Below the pieces are notes generated by a model, which worked only from the letters and a program-made list of their open reading frames with translations, made no database searches and was not told where the DNA came from. A stretch of DNA of 64,000 nucleotides from Desulfarculus baarsii DSM 2075. Lineage in GTDB: Bacteria; Desulfobacterota; Desulfarculia; Desulfarculales; Desulfarculaceae. Numbering within the stretch: position 1 is the stretch's first letter; each line of letters starts with the position of its first letter. Both the position numbers and the translations under genes were made by a program. Location: assembly GCF_000143965.1 (NCBI RefSeq), contig NC_014365.1, positions 337,501 to 401,500 of the forward strand, read 5' to 3'. This document shows positions 26,923-37,262 of this stretch, one piece after another.

Positions 26923-28269
26923 TCAGGCCAGGCCGTGCTTTTTCATCTTGCGCCACAGGCTGACCCGGTCGATGCCCAAGAGGGCCGCGGCCTTGGCCCG
27001 CATGCCGCCGGTCTGGCGCAGGGCCTGTTCGATGTGGGCGCGCTCTTGCTCCTCCAGGGTGGCCACCGGCCCGCCTTGGCGTTGCAGGCTGGACAGGCGC
27101 ACGGCGGCCAGATCGGGCGGCAGGTCGCGGGGCAGGATCAGCCGGCCCTGGCACAGGGCCATGGCCCGCTCGACGATGTTGCGCAGCTCGCGCACGTTGC
27201 CGGGGAAGGCGTAGGCCCGCAACAGCTCCAGGGCCGCCGGGTCGAAGCCGTCGACGGATTTTTCCATGCGGCGGCCGAATTCTTCCAGAAAATGCTGGGC
27301 CAGCAGGGGGATGTCCGAGCGGCGTTGGGCCAGGGGCGGCATGGTCAGCTCGACGACGCTCAGCCGATAAAAGAGATCTTGCCGAAACGCGCCCAGGCGG
27401 GCCTCCAGGGCCAGGTCGCGGGCCGTGGCCGCCAGCACCCGCAGGTCGACCGACAAGGGCGCGCGGCCGCCCACGCGCATGAACTGGCGCTCCTGCAGGG
27501 CGCGCAGCAGCTTGACCTGCATGGCCGGCGGCGTCTCGCCGATCTCGTCGAAAAAGATCGTGCCGCCGTGGGCGGCCTCCAGCAGGCCGATCTTGGTTTG
27601 CTCGGCCCCGGTGAAGGCGCCTTTTTCGTGGCCGAACAGCTCGCTTTCCAACAAGCTGGGGCTGATGGCCGCGCAGTTGACCGCCACCAACGGCCCCTTG
27701 GCCCGGCGGCTCTGGGCGTGGATGGCCTTGGCCGCCAGTTCCTTGCCCGTGCCCGATTGGCCCTGGATCAACACCGTGCAGTCGGTGGGGGCGATCTGGG
27801 CGATCAGCTCGGCCAGGCGGCGCATGGGCGGGCTCTGGCCGACGATGGCCGGGCCGGCGGCGGCTTCGCGGGCCAGGGCCTGGTCGCGCAGGCGCTTGCG
27901 GCCCAGGGCCTCTTGCACCTTGTCGCGCATTTGCTGGGGCGTGACGGGTTTGGCCAAAAAGTGGCAAGCGCCCTTTTGGGCGGCCTCCACCGCGCCGTCC
28001 AGGCTGGCGAAACCACTGACGATGATCACCTCGACCTGGGGGGCCAGGCCCTTGGCCCGGTCCAGCAGCTCCATGCCGTCCATGAGCGGCATCTTCAGGT
28101 CGCTGACCAGCACGTCGATGGGAAGCTCGGCCAGGGCCTCTAGGGCGCGGGCGGGGTTTTGGCAGGTGTGGACGCGGTGGCCCTGCTTTTCCAGGATGCG
28201 GCGCAGGGCCTTGAGGGCGGTGGCCTCGTCGTCGACGAGCAAAATATGGCCGGTGATCTGGGCGGTCAT
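26923..28269 (-). CDS. NtrC-family sigma-54-dependent response regulator
   Basis: 448 residues: receiver domain (about 1-125; [12 protein letters not shown], phospho-acceptor in [13 protein letters not shown]), AAA+ sigma-54 activator domain (about 145-375; Walker A GQSGTGKE, sigma-54-contacting GAFTGA loop, Walker B IFFDEIGE) and a Fis-type helix-turn-helix at the C-terminus ([22 protein letters not shown]). All activator motifs are intact. It is positioned to activate the sigma-54 promoter 200 bases downstream; the histidine kinase at the far end of the cluster is the likely phospho-donor. Confidence 0.94.
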   Translation of the reverse strand: MTAQITGHILLVDDEATALKALRRILEKQGHRVHTCQNPARALEALAELPIDVLVSDLKMPLMDGMELLDRAKGLAPQVEVIIVSGFASLDGAVEAAQKGACHFLAKPVTPQQMRDKVQEALGRKRLRDQALAREAAAGPAIVGQSPPMRRLAELIAQIAPTDCTVLIQGQSGTGKELAAKAIHAQSRRAKGPLVAVNCAAISPSLLESELFGHEKGAFTGAEQTKIGLLEAAHGGTIFFDEIGETPPAMQVKLLRALQERQFMRVGGRAPLSVDLRVLAATARDLALEARLGAFRQDLFYRLSVVELTMPPLAQRRSDIPLLAQHFLEEFGRRMEKSVDGFDPAALELLRAYAFPGNVRELRNIVERAMALCQGRLILPRDLPPDLAAVRLSSLQRQGGPVATLEEQERAHIEQALRQTGGMRAKAAALLGIDRVSLWRKMKKHGLA

Positions 28270-28392
28270 GGTTTCTCCGGCGCGTTTGGCGGGGCTGGGT
28301 CGCTTTTGGGCGCGGCTTGGCCGGGGAGCCTTTCCCGCGGCCCCCGGCCAACGGCGCGAACCCGCGCCGGATGCGTCAAGCCTTGGCCGCGC

Positions 28393-28674
28393 CTACTCGG
28401 CGGGCTCCAGCTCGCTCAGCCGGCGCTGGATGGCGTCCAGGTCGCCGCGCAAGAAATCGGCCCTGGCCTTCAAGGCCCGTGCTTCGTCCTGGGCGGCCGG
28501 CGCGGTGTAAAAGCCACGGCCTCCACCGCCGCCCCAGCCGCCCCGGCCGCCGGCGCAACGATAGCCCCGGCCGCGACCCGGCCGGCCCAAGGCCGCCCCG
28601 CCGCCGCAGCGGCCAAAACCGCCACCCGTCAGCGGCCCAGCGCCCATCGGTCCCGTTCCATCGAATCCTGGCAT
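28393..28674 (-). CDS. DUF5320-type glycine-rich protein
   Basis: 93 residues beginning MPGFDGTGPMGAGPLTGGGFGRC, the N-terminal signature of small proteins found in anaerobes next to nitrogenase-cofactor/Mrp-like genes and DUF134 regulators. A glycine/arginine-rich middle with two cysteines is followed by a coiled C-terminal helix (about 60-93). Excellent ribosome-binding site (GGAGG, 7 bases before ATG). Biochemical role unknown; the cysteines and glycine-rich start hint at metal or cluster binding. It is the last gene of the DUF134 operon. Confidence 0.75.
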   Translation of the reverse strand: MPGFDGTGPMGAGPLTGGGFGRCGGGAALGRPGRGRGYRCAGGRGGWGGGGGRGFYTAPAAQDEARALKARADFLRGDLDAIQRRLSELEPAE

Positions 28675-28723
28675 GATTATACCTCCTTTTGTCGAGAAAA
28701 ATCCCGGCGCCCGGCCCCCGGCC

Positions 28724-28933
28724 CTAACGGCCCTGGCCCGCGCCGCCCTGGCCTTGCCGCCGCGACTTGCCGCCCCGGCCCCGGCCTTGTCCTTGCCCGC
28801 GACCCTGACCGCGACCCTGGCCGCCGCCGATTTGGCCGGGCTGGCCGTCCTTGGTCTGGTTTTGTCCGCAAGGGCCAAAGCCCTTGCCCGTGGGCCCCTG
28901 TCCGGCGGGCCCGGTTCCGTCCCTGTAAGGCAT
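28724..28933 (-). CDS. DUF5320-like small protein
   Basis: 69 residues with the start MPYRDGTGPAGQGPTGKGFGPC, a shorter relative of the next gene. The rest is a low-complexity run of glycine, glutamine and arginine. It starts one base after the DUF134 stop codon, with AAGGAGG upstream, so the three genes form one operon. Function unknown. Confidence 0.7.
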   Translation of the reverse strand: MPYRDGTGPAGQGPTGKGFGPCGQNQTKDGQPGQIGGGQGRGQGRGQGQGRGRGGKSRRQGQGGAGQGR

Positions 28934-28934
28934 G

Positions 28935-29366
28935 TCAATCCTCCTTGTCGGTTGGTGTTTGATCCGGCGGCGCGTCGTCGGCCCAGCCCCGCCGCCGGCC
29001 CAGGCCTCGGCCCCGCCCGCCGCCCCGCCCGCCGCCCCACGGACGCTCCTGAGCCCCTGGCGCGGCCGCCTCGGCCAGGCGGTAGGCCCCACCCTCGATG
29101 CGGATGGCCCAGCCATTGCTGAGCGCCCGAGCCACCACCGCCCTGGCCTCGGCCAGAATGCGGCAGAATGTGGCCGGCGAAACATCCATGGCCCGGGCCG
29201 CGCTGGCCTGGTCTTGGCCCTCGGCGTCGGCCAGGCGCAAGGCCTCCAGGCCCTCCACGCTGAGGGTGGCGCTTTGCAGGGCGCCCAGCGGCGCGCCCTG
29301 TGGCTTGTAGAAGGTGGCCACGGGATGCTGGGCGATGGTGCGATATTTTCTGGGCCTGGGCGACAT
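28935..29366 (-). CDS. DUF134 family putative DNA-binding protein
   Basis: 143 residues. The first 95 match DUF134 proteins: PRKYRTI at the start, then LSVEGLEALRLADAEGQDQASAARAMDVSPATFCRILAEAR (quoted in part; a sigma-70 region 4-like helix-turn-helix at about 38-75). The tail is glycine/arginine-rich and acidic at the end. DUF134 genes usually accompany DUF5320 genes, as here. Two matched palindromes upstream (29381-29398 and 29434-29451) suggest that it represses its own operon; that is inference. Confidence 0.85.
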   Translation of the reverse strand: MSPRPRKYRTIAQHPVATFYKPQGAPLGALQSATLSVEGLEALRLADAEGQDQASAARAMDVSPATFCRILAEARAVVARALSNGWAIRIEGGAYRLAEAAAPGAQERPWGGGRGGGRGRGLGRRRGWADDAPPDQTPTDKED

Positions 29367-29380
29367 TTGACGCTCCGTGT

Positions 29381-29398
29381 TATGAAATATATTTCATA
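29381..29398 (-). promoter_or_regulatory. Perfect 18-bp palindromic operator over the DUF134 promoter
   Basis: TATGAAATATATTTCATA is a perfect palindrome, AT-rich inside a GC-rich genome. It lies 15 bases before the DUF134 start and overlaps the -10 element of the minus-strand promoter TTGACG (29420-29425), 17 bases, TTATAT (29397-29402). Binding here would block transcription. Confidence 0.7.
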
Positions 29399-29433
29399 TA
29401 TAAGCCCGGCGCGGGGCCGCGTCAAGGGGTGTT

Positions 29434-29451
29434 TATGAAATATATTTCGTT
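29434..29451 (-). promoter_or_regulatory. Second, imperfect copy of the DUF134 operator
   Basis: The first 15 bases repeat the 29381 palindrome exactly (TATGAAATATATTTC); the right arm then diverges. The two copies start 53 bases apart, about five helical turns, so bound dimers would be on the same face. It lies upstream of the -35 element. Confidence 0.6.
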
Positions 29452-29527
29452 TGTGAGGGGTGCGGCCGGCGGCAGGAAAAGCGCGGGCCGCCGGCGAGGG
29501 CGGCCCGGCGGGGGAGCTGGCCGTGGC

Positions 29528-29755
29528 TCAGTCGGTCTTGCGGCGGATTTCGCTGATGACGTTGCGGTTGAGGATGACGGTGTGGCCTTCGGGGTCGGTG
29601 AAGGTGTAGGTCTTGGTGTCGTCGTCGAAGTCCAGGTCGCCCACGGCGACGTATTGCTTGCCGCTGGTGGTGGTGATGGTGTGCATGGGCGTGGCGCAGC
29701 CGGCCAGGAGGGCCAGGCCCAGGCAGATGGCCGCGATGGTGAGTTTGCTGTGCAT
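29528..29755 (-). CDS. YgdI/YgdR-type small lipoprotein
   Basis: 75 residues with a lipoprotein signal peptide (lipobox LLAG-C, cysteine at residue 20) and a compact beta-rich domain (KQYVAVGDLDFDDDTKTYTF, then VILNRNVISEIRRK) matching the YgdI/YgdR family of SH3-like small lipoproteins. AAGGAG precedes the start. It is envelope-anchored; function unknown. It is the only gene between the thioesterase and the DUF134 control region. Confidence 0.85.
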   Translation of the reverse strand: MHSKLTIAAICLGLALLAGCATPMHTITTTSGKQYVAVGDLDFDDDTKTYTFTDPEGHTVILNRNVISEIRRKTD

Positions 29756-29856
29756 GGGGCGCTCCTTGGTCTGGTCGATGGGGCGGTCGCCCAGGTCGGC
29801 GCGGCCCGGGCGTTGGGTCTAATTTTGCCCCAAAAAGCCTCCGCGCGCGAGTGCAA

Positions 29857-30297
29857 TCAGCTTTCGCGCCGCAGGCTCTCGGTCGGCACGACCATCAGCG
29901 TGACCATGGCCTTGGCCGCCAGCTTGCGGTCGCCGTCGGCGTTCACGGCCCAGACGGCGCTTTCGGCCGGCAGGATCGTGCGCCCCCGGCTGATGACCTG
30001 GGCCTGACAGTAAAGGGCCGCGCCGGCGGCCGGTTTGAGGAAGTTTATCTTGAACTCCACGGTGAGGATGCGGCTCTCCGGTCCGACCAGGGTGTAGGCG
30101 GCGTAACCGGCGGTGTGGTCGGCCAGGGTGGCCACGACCCCGGCGTGGGCCAGGCCGTCTTGCTGCAACAAGGCCGGGGTGAGGGCCACGGTGGAGGCAA
30201 AATGGCCCTCGGCGGCGTCGAGGGCTTCAAAGCCCAAATGGGCGGTGAAGGCCTGGCGAAAATCGTTCATCAGAAAAGCGCGGCGCGCCTGATCCAT
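29857..30297 (-). CDS. PaaI-like hotdog thioesterase
   Basis: 146 residues with the hotdog pattern: LLQQDGLAHAGVVATLADHTAGYAA (helix with the active-site acid D in ADHTAG; quoted for position about 46-70) and VEFKINFLKPAAG. Such proteins hydrolyse acyl-CoA thioesters. The ATG at 30297 has AAAGGAGG upstream and is preferred to ATGs further out. It is divergent from the NtrY-type kinase. Confidence 0.85.
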   Translation of the reverse strand: MDQARRAFLMNDFRQAFTAHLGFEALDAAEGHFASTVALTPALLQQDGLAHAGVVATLADHTAGYAAYTLVGPESRILTVEFKINFLKPAAGAALYCQAQVISRGRTILPAESAVWAVNADGDRKLAAKAMVTLMVVPTESLRRES

Positions 30298-30391
30298 GGT
30301 TGCGATCCCTCCTTTGCCGACGCGGGCCTTGCCAAAGGCGGCCATCGCGCGTAACATGGCATAGCTGTTGTCTTTTTCGCATCGGGCGAGA

Positions 30392-30412
30392 CCTTTGCCG
30401 CACCGGCAAAGG
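30392..30412. other. Perfect 9-bp dyad between the thioesterase and ntrY-like genes
   Basis: CCTTTGCCG (30392-30400), loop CAC, CGGCAAAGG (30404-30412). It lies 95 bases from the thioesterase start and 55 bases before the kinase start, and could be an operator or a leader hairpin. No T run follows, so it is not a normal terminator. Confidence 0.35.
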
Positions 30413-30467
30413 CAACGGCTTGATTTGGCCGCCGTTTTTGGGCGGCCCCTGGCCCAGAGGGCGCGAC

Positions 30468-32722
30468 GTGACCACCGCCGACACCGAAAAAAGACACAAG
30501 GAACTGGCCCGCCGCAAGCGCGAGCGCATCATCATCGTGGTGCTGTTGCTGCTGGTGGCCTGCCTGACCTACGTCGAAACCCGCGTGGTCGTCATGCCCG
30601 ACGACCTGCCCATGGGCTCGTCGATCATGGTCTTCGCCCTGATCAACATCAACGCCCTGCTGCTGCTGCTGGTCATCTTCCTGTTTTTTCGCAACATGGT
30701 CAAGCTGTTGGTCGAACGGCGGCGCGGGGTTCTGGGCGCGCGGCTGCGCACCAAGCTGGTGGTGGCCTTCGTGCTGCTGTCGCTGGCCCCCACGGCGGTG
30801 GTGTTTTTCGCGGCGTTTCAGTTCGTGGGCACGTCCATGGAGTTCTGGTTTTCCGACCAGGTGGAGCAGTCGCTATTTGAGGCCATGGAGGTCACCGAGG
30901 GCTACAACCAGCAGTTGGCCAGCAACGCCGCCCACTTCGCCGAGATCATGGCCCGCGAGATCCCCCGCGACGGCGTCAACCTGGTCGAGCCCAACGCGCG
31001 CCTGGCCAAGTTCATCGGCGACCGCCAGGAGCTCTACGGCCTGGCCGCCGTGCGCGTGTTTCGCCCCGGTCCGCGCGAGCTGGCCTACGCCACCCAGAGC
31101 GGCGCGCACATCAGCCACTTCCAGGCCTTTCCCTTGGAATTGGTCAGCCGTTGCGTGGCTGGCGGCGAACCCCTGACCCATCTCCAGGCCGCGCCCACCG
31201 GCGATTTCGCCGCCGCCGCCTGGCCCATCCGCCGCGCCGACAAAGTGGCCGGGGTCATCGTGGTCTTTCGCCTGCTGCCGCCGGGGGCCTTGGCCCGCAT
31301 CGACGAGGTGCGCAAGGGCTTGGAGGACTACCGCCAGCTCAAAGCCGTCAAAAATCCCATCCGCACCAACTTGTACATCACCCTGTCCATCGTCACCCTT
31401 TTGATCATCTTCGCCGCCACCTGGTTCGGCTTCCAACTGGCCGCCACCATCACCGTGCCCCTGGGCCAGGTGGCCCAAGGCACCCAGCGCGTGGCCGGCG
31501 GCGACTACGACTTTTCCATCGACGCCGAGGGCCCCGACGAGATCGGCACGTTGGTCAACGCCTTCAACCGCATGACCGCCGACCTCAAGACCTCCAAGGC
31601 CCGCCTGGACGAGGCCCAGGAAGAGATGCGCCGCACCAACCGCGAGCTGGATCAGCGCCGCCGCTACATGGAGATCATTTTGCGCAACGTCGCCGCCGGC
31701 GTCATCGCCATCGACGCCCACGGCGAAGTCACCACCTTCAACCCCTCGGCCGAACGGCTCCTGGGGGCCCAGGCCGAGGAAGTGCTGGGCCGCCACTGGC
31801 GTCAGGTCATGGATGGCCGCCTGGTCGAGATGCTGGGCCGCATGCAGCAAGGCCTGCTGCCCGGCGCGCGCGGCGCGGTCGACCAGCAAGTGCGCGTCAA
31901 CGTCATGGGCGAGGCCCTGACCTTCATGGTCCACCTCAGCCAACTGCGCGACGATCAGGGCCGCGACCTGGGCGTGGTCGTGGTCTTCGAAGACCTCACC
32001 GAGCTGGAAAAGGCCCAGCGCATGGCCGCCTGGCGCGAGGTGGCCCGGCGCATCGCCCACGAGGTCAAAAACCCCCTGACGCCCATCAAGCTCTCGGCCC
32101 AGCGCCTGGTGCGCCGCTACCAGGGCCGCCAGGAAGAAGGCGACACCGTCTTCGACGAATGCACCCGCACCATCATCCACCAGGTCGAGGAGCTGCGCCG
32201 CCTGGTCAGCGAGTTTTCCACCTTCGCCCGCCTGCCCTCGGCCAAGCCGGCCCCCGCCGATCTGCGGGCCATCGCCGAGGAGGCCCTGTCCCTTTTTCGC
32301 GGCGGCCGCGCCGACATCGGCTTCGAACTGGAATGCGAGGGCGATATACCCGTCTTCGAACTGGACAAGGAACAGATCAGCCGCGCCCTGATCAACCTGC
32401 TCGACAACGCCGTGGCCGCCCTCGACAACTCCGATGGCCCCAAGCAGGTCGTCGTGCGCCTGTCCTACGACGATATCCTCAAATACGTCCGCCTGGAGGT
32501 GGAGGACACCGGCTGCGGCGTCGCCCCCGAGGACAAGATCCGCCTCTTCGAACCATATTTCAGCACCAAGCGCGGCGGCACCGGCCTGGGCCTGAGCATC
32601 GTCAGCGCCATCACCGCCGATCACGGCGGCTATATCCGCGTGCAAGACAACCAACCCCAGGGCGCGCGGATCATCATCGAGCTGCCGGCCAGGGGCATGC
32701 GCCCGGCCAAAGCGGAGCAGGC

Positions 32723-32726
<4 letters not shown>
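30468..32726 (+). CDS. NtrY-like membrane sensor histidine kinase
   Basis: 752 residues: four N-terminal membrane helices with a periplasmic loop (first near 20-40, last near 310-335), HAMP, PAS (about 430-540), HisKA (phospho-acceptor in RRIAHEVKNPLTPIKLSAQRL) and HATPase (NLLDNAVAAL, DTGCGV, GGTGLGLSIV). This is the NtrY layout, associated with nitrogen or redox sensing. The GTG at 30468 follows AGAGG by 7 bases; longer frames start in the non-coding leader. Its stop overlaps the next start (ATGA), giving a coupled kinase-regulator pair. Confidence 0.92.
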
Positions 32727-34089
<1,363 letters not shown>

Positions 34090-34093
<4 letters not shown>

Positions 34094-34908
34094 CCGGACG
34101 CCGCGCCACGCTCGCCGCCCTGCTGGCCCTGCTGCCCCTTTGCCTGGCCGCCCCCGCCACGGCTGGCCAGACGCAAACCCGCGCACTGGGCCCGGCCAGA
34201 CCACTGCAAGCCGCCCAAAAACTGGCCGTCAACCTGCAAGACGGCCCGGCCTTCGTCGTCCAAACCAGCCAGGCCGACGGCGAAGCCCAACTGGCCCAAC
34301 TGGCCGCCAGCGCCGGCCTCGAGGAAGGCTGGGCCTTCATCCCCGCCGAAAACCTCTGGATCGAAATCGGCGGCCAAGCCGGCAAAACCGGCCGCCGCAC
34401 CTACCACCTGCTCGACGACACCGTATATCACCTCATGATGCAATACGACCACTTGGTCATCTATCACATCCACCCCAAAAACTCCTTTGCCGGCGAAACC
34501 GACGGCCCATTCCACAAACTTCAGTGGACCGTGGCCGAAGCCCTGCCCAGCTACGCCGACATGGCCGTGATGATCGACCTCTCCGGCTTTTTCCGCCAAC
34601 ACCACCAGGCCGGCCGCCTGCAATGGGCCATCGTCTCGCGCCACGGCGTCACAACCTACGGCCTGAGCCAACGCGCCGCCGAAAACGCCGAAACCGTGCG
34701 CCTGAAACAGTTCGCCTATCGCCCGCTGGATAAAGACGACGACGCCGAAATGCTGCAAAAAAACGGCGCGCTGTTGCGCCCCGAAGAAGGCGGCCCGGCC
34801 GTGGACGCCATCATCGAACAATGCGCGCGGAGGTTGTGCTCGGATCAGGTTTGGGTTTCGTTTCGCAAGGTTGGGGTGGAAGTTGGTGGTGGTGGTGAGG
34901 AAAATTAG
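34090..34908 (+). CDS. Exported hypothetical protein with JAMM-like HxHP...SxxD motif
   Basis: 272 residues with a signal peptide (LAALLALLPLCLAAPATAG, cleavage near 25). The centre reads HLVIYHIHPKNS (H126, H128) and, 26 residues later, LPSYADMAV (S154, D157), resembling the metal-binding H-x-H-P...S-x-x-D of JAMM/MPN proteases but with a longer gap than usual. Candidate upstream glutamates are E79, E87 and E92. I do not recognise a named family. It is translationally coupled to the NtrX-like gene. The last 27 codons change abruptly to G/T-rich composition (from about 34828), so the C-terminus may be recently altered by the neighbouring repeat region. Confidence 0.6.
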
Positions 34909-35721
34909 ATAATATTTTGTAATTATTGGTTTTTGTTTGATGGCGGCGAGGTTGGCGGCAGGCAGGAAGGCGAAGGACAAGAGCAAGACAAGATTTAAGA
35001 TAAGAGTGAGAATGAAGAGAAGAAAGAGAAGAGAAGAGAGAGAGAAGAGAAGCAAAAGCCATTGCGGGGCGGGGAGGGGGCTCTTTACGCTAAACCGCCC
35101 CCTCGCCCGCCCCGCGCCCCACCCCACCCCCGCAAAGCAAGGTGGCCGACTTTTAGTTTCGTGTTTGTAGGGATGACGACCATAGAGCTGGTCTTTGGCA
35201 TAGCCGCGCCGCGAAGATTGTTGCCGGTTGCCAGTGACGTTACTGGAAGCTGACGCGCGGGGCGCGCGCCAGCTACGGCCAAGGTTGGTTGCGCCCGGAA
35301 AAAGAAAAGATTCAAGAAAGAAGAAAGAAGAACAATACGCTTCGCTGTCGCGGCTGCTTTGATAGCAGCCTCACACCGGGAGCTACGGACGGTAGGTGTT
35401 AAGCTGGCCTGGTCGACCCGCTCTGCCAGGCCGGGCGCCGGCCCACGGGAGCTACGGTCAAGGTTGGTTGCCCCCGGAAAAAGAAAAGAGTTAAGAGGGA
35501 AAGGTGCTTTTGTTTATGCCATGAAATTGCGAAGCAATTTCATGGCATGCAAAGCAACAAGGCTACCCGCGAAGCCGCCATGAAAATGAAAACGACGCGC
35601 ATCGATTGCGACGCAATCGATGCGGGGCTTTTCTTTTTGGAGGGGGGTGCGGGGGGAACCTTTTTCTTTTGGCACAAAAGAAAAAGGTTCCCCCCGCGTC
35701 TTCCCCGCCGCCGAGGGAGGA
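34909..35721. other. Non-coding region holding element A
   Basis: About 810 bases with no supportable gene. It begins with an AT-rich stretch (34904-34945), then a purine-rich tract (about 34965-35052), then the hairpin-rich element A described separately. Several short open frames here are shadows of repeat sequence. Confidence 0.7.
34965..35697 (+). repeat. Hairpin-rich non-coding element A (inverted copy at 53279-54062)
   Basis: This element recurs in inverted orientation as element B. Over 35051-35184 the two copies differ by only one inserted base and one substitution, and similarity continues with small indels to 35697. Its parts in order: purine tract; GC-rich block 35063-35133; hairpin 35231-35246 (CCAGT/ACTGG); hairpin 35248-35274 (AGCTG and CGCGCG arms); 7-base repeats 35314-35327; hairpin 35429-35443; 13-bp stem hairpin 35518-35546; 12-bp stem 35598-35624; 23-bp stem 35649-35671 with 35675-35697 (loop GCA). 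A module around AGCTACGG...AAGGTTGGTTGC occurs twice inside it (35271 and 35450). No transposase-like frame is present. Confidence 0.9.
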
Positions 35722-36420
35722 ATGGTGTTGAGCTATTATCCGGTATTGTTGGATGTGCGGGGGCGGGAGGTGTTGGTGATTGGCGGTGGTCCGGTGGCGG
35801 CGCGCAAGGTTGGTGGTTTGTTGGCGGCGGGGGCGGTGGTGCGGCTGGTTGCGCCGGAGCTGTGCGCGGCGGCGGTGGAGTTGGCGCTGGGGCCTGGGGT
35901 GGGATATCATGCTCGTGGGTTTGAGGCGAGCGATCTGGACGGTGTGGTGTTGGTTTTTTGTGCGTCTGGCGATAGCGCGGTGAATGCGCGGGCGGCGGAG
36001 TTGGCGCGGTCGCGGGGGATATTCGTGAACGTGGTTGACGCGCCGGAGGCTGGCGACATGATTGTGCCGGCGCATTTTCGGCGTGGCGAATTGTTGGTGG
36101 CGGTGGCCACGGGCGGGGCTTCGCCGGCGTTGTCGCGGCGGTTGCGGCAGCGTTTGGAGGTTGAGTTTGGCCCGGAGTGGGGTCCGTTGTTGCGACTTTT
36201 GGCGGCGGCGCGTCGGGCGGTGTTGGCTGGCGGCGGCGATGGGGCCGATCATCGCCGGGTGTTTTACGAGCTGGTGGATTCGCGGCTGGCGGAGTTTTTG
36301 CGGGCTGGCGACTGGGCCGGGGTGGACGGGCTTTTGCGGGAGGCGTTGGGCCTGGGGCTGGCGGATTTGGGCCTTGGGCCGGATGATTTGCAACCGCGAC
36401 CGGAGGATGGGCGGCCATGA
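35722..36420 (+). CDS. Precorrin-2 dehydrogenase / sirohydrochlorin ferrochelatase-like
   Basis: 232 residues matching the CysG N-terminal / Met8p family: YYPVLLDVRGREVLVIGGGPVAARKV (NAD-binding glycine loop GGGPVAARK) and ATGGASPALSRRLRQRLE. It oxidises precorrin-2 to sirohydrochlorin and may insert iron to make siroheme, feeding the heme/siroheme branch together with hemA downstream. GGGAGGA lies directly before the ATG; a GTG or TTG 1-2 codons later would have better spacing. Codons end unusually often in G or T (TTG, GTG, GCG), unlike most of the window. Confidence 0.9.
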   Translation: MVLSYYPVLLDVRGREVLVIGGGPVAARKVGGLLAAGAVVRLVAPELCAAAVELALGPGVGYHARGFEASDLDGVVLVFCASGDSAVNARAAELARSRGIFVNVVDAPEAGDMIVPAHFRRGELLVAVATGGASPALSRRLRQRLEVEFGPEWGPLLRLLAAARRAVLAGGGDGADHRRVFYELVDSRLAEFLRAGDWAGVDGLLREALGLGLADLGLGPDDLQPRPEDGRP

Positions 36421-37262
36421 ACGATTTTTTGCATTGGGCCACGGTGGCGGCGTATTTGGCTGGGACGGCGTTGTATTTGGCGTTCGTGGCGGCGCAGCGC
36501 GATGGTTTGCGTCGTGTGGGCGGGGCGGTTTTATGGCTGGGTCTGGGGTTGCACACGGCGGGGCTGGCCACGGCGTGGTGGGAGCTGGGGGTCGTGCCGG
36601 CGTTGAACCTGGGCCAGAGTCTGGCGCTGTTGTCGTGGGCGCTGATGGCGGCGACGTTGGTGGCCAATCTGCGTTTGGAGATCATGGTGATGGGTGCGTT
36701 GAGCGGGCCCATCTGCACGATGCTGTTGTTGGCGGGCAACTGGCTGCCCGCGCCGGTGGGCCAGCCGGGGCCGGTGTTCAAGAGCGTTTGGTTGGGGGTG
36801 CATGTTTTCGGCTTGCTGGGTGGCTATGGCCTGTTGTTGTTGGCCTGCCTGGCGGGGCTTTTGTACATGCGGCAGGAGCGGGCGCTACGCAGCAAGCGTT
36901 TGGGGCCGCTTTTCCAGCGTTTGCCGTCGCTTTCGCGGCTGGACCAGTTTGGCCATTGGACGATGGTTTCGGGTTTTACGTTGATGACGGTTGGCCTGGT
37001 GGGCGGGGCGATTTTCGCGCACGGGGTGATGGGTTCGTTTTTGCGGGGCACGCCCAAGGAGGTTTGCGCGCTGGTGACGTGGTTGGCCTACGCGGCGGTG
37101 ATTCACACGCGGCTGGTGCAGGGCTGGCGTGGCCGGCGGGGGGCCTGGCTGATGGTGGCGGCCTTTGGGCTAGTGCTGTTCACGTTCGTGGGGGCCGGCC
37201 TTTTATTCAATGATTATCACTCGTTCGAGTCTATCATCAAATTCACGGGGGCCGTTTCGTGA
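36417..37262 (+). CDS. CcsA/HemX-like membrane protein
   Basis: 281 residues, eight predicted membrane helices, of the cytochrome c assembly (PF01578) family. The histidine-containing WLGVHVFGLLGGYGLLLLAC and the C-terminal HTRLVQGWRGRRGAWLMVA are typical. Members near hemA (HemX) affect HemA level; others are CcsA-type cytochrome c assembly factors that handle heme. Position between precorrin-2 dehydrogenase and hemA favours the HemX-like role. Overlaps both neighbours by 4 bases. Strongly G/T-biased codons. Confidence 0.88.
   Translation: MNDFLHWATVAAYLAGTALYLAFVAAQRDGLRRVGGAVLWLGLGLHTAGLATAWWELGVVPALNLGQSLALLSWALMAATLVANLRLEIMVMGALSGPICTMLLLAGNWLPAPVGQPGPVFKSVWLGVHVFGLLGGYGLLLLACLAGLLYMRQERALRSKRLGPLFQRLPSLSRLDQFGHWTMVSGFTLMTVGLVGGAIFAHGVMGSFLRGTPKEVCALVTWLAYAAVIHTRLVQGWRGRRGAWLMVAAFGLVLFTFVGAGLLFNDYHSFESIIKFTGAVS

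Noticed and set aside
31151-32722. Long N-terminal extension of the NtrX-like frame overlapping the NtrY-like gene
   Set aside because: The extension is an out-of-frame reading of the kinase gene; the overlap ATGA and receiver-domain start at 32723 are decisive.
35378-35400. T-box riboswitch in elements A/B, considered because B precedes asnS
   Set aside because: The conserved T-box sequence and a terminator/antiterminator pair with T run could not be found; A precedes a non-synthetase operon.
35649-35697. 23-bp hairpin as an ordinary intrinsic terminator
   Set aside because: No T tract follows in the element's own direction and it lies directly before a ribosome-binding site; its role remains open.
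35620-35721. Upstream in-frame extension of the precorrin-2 dehydrogenase through the 23-bp hairpin
   Set aside because: The good ribosome-binding site lies after the hairpin, and the family begins at YYPV; the extension is repeat sequence.
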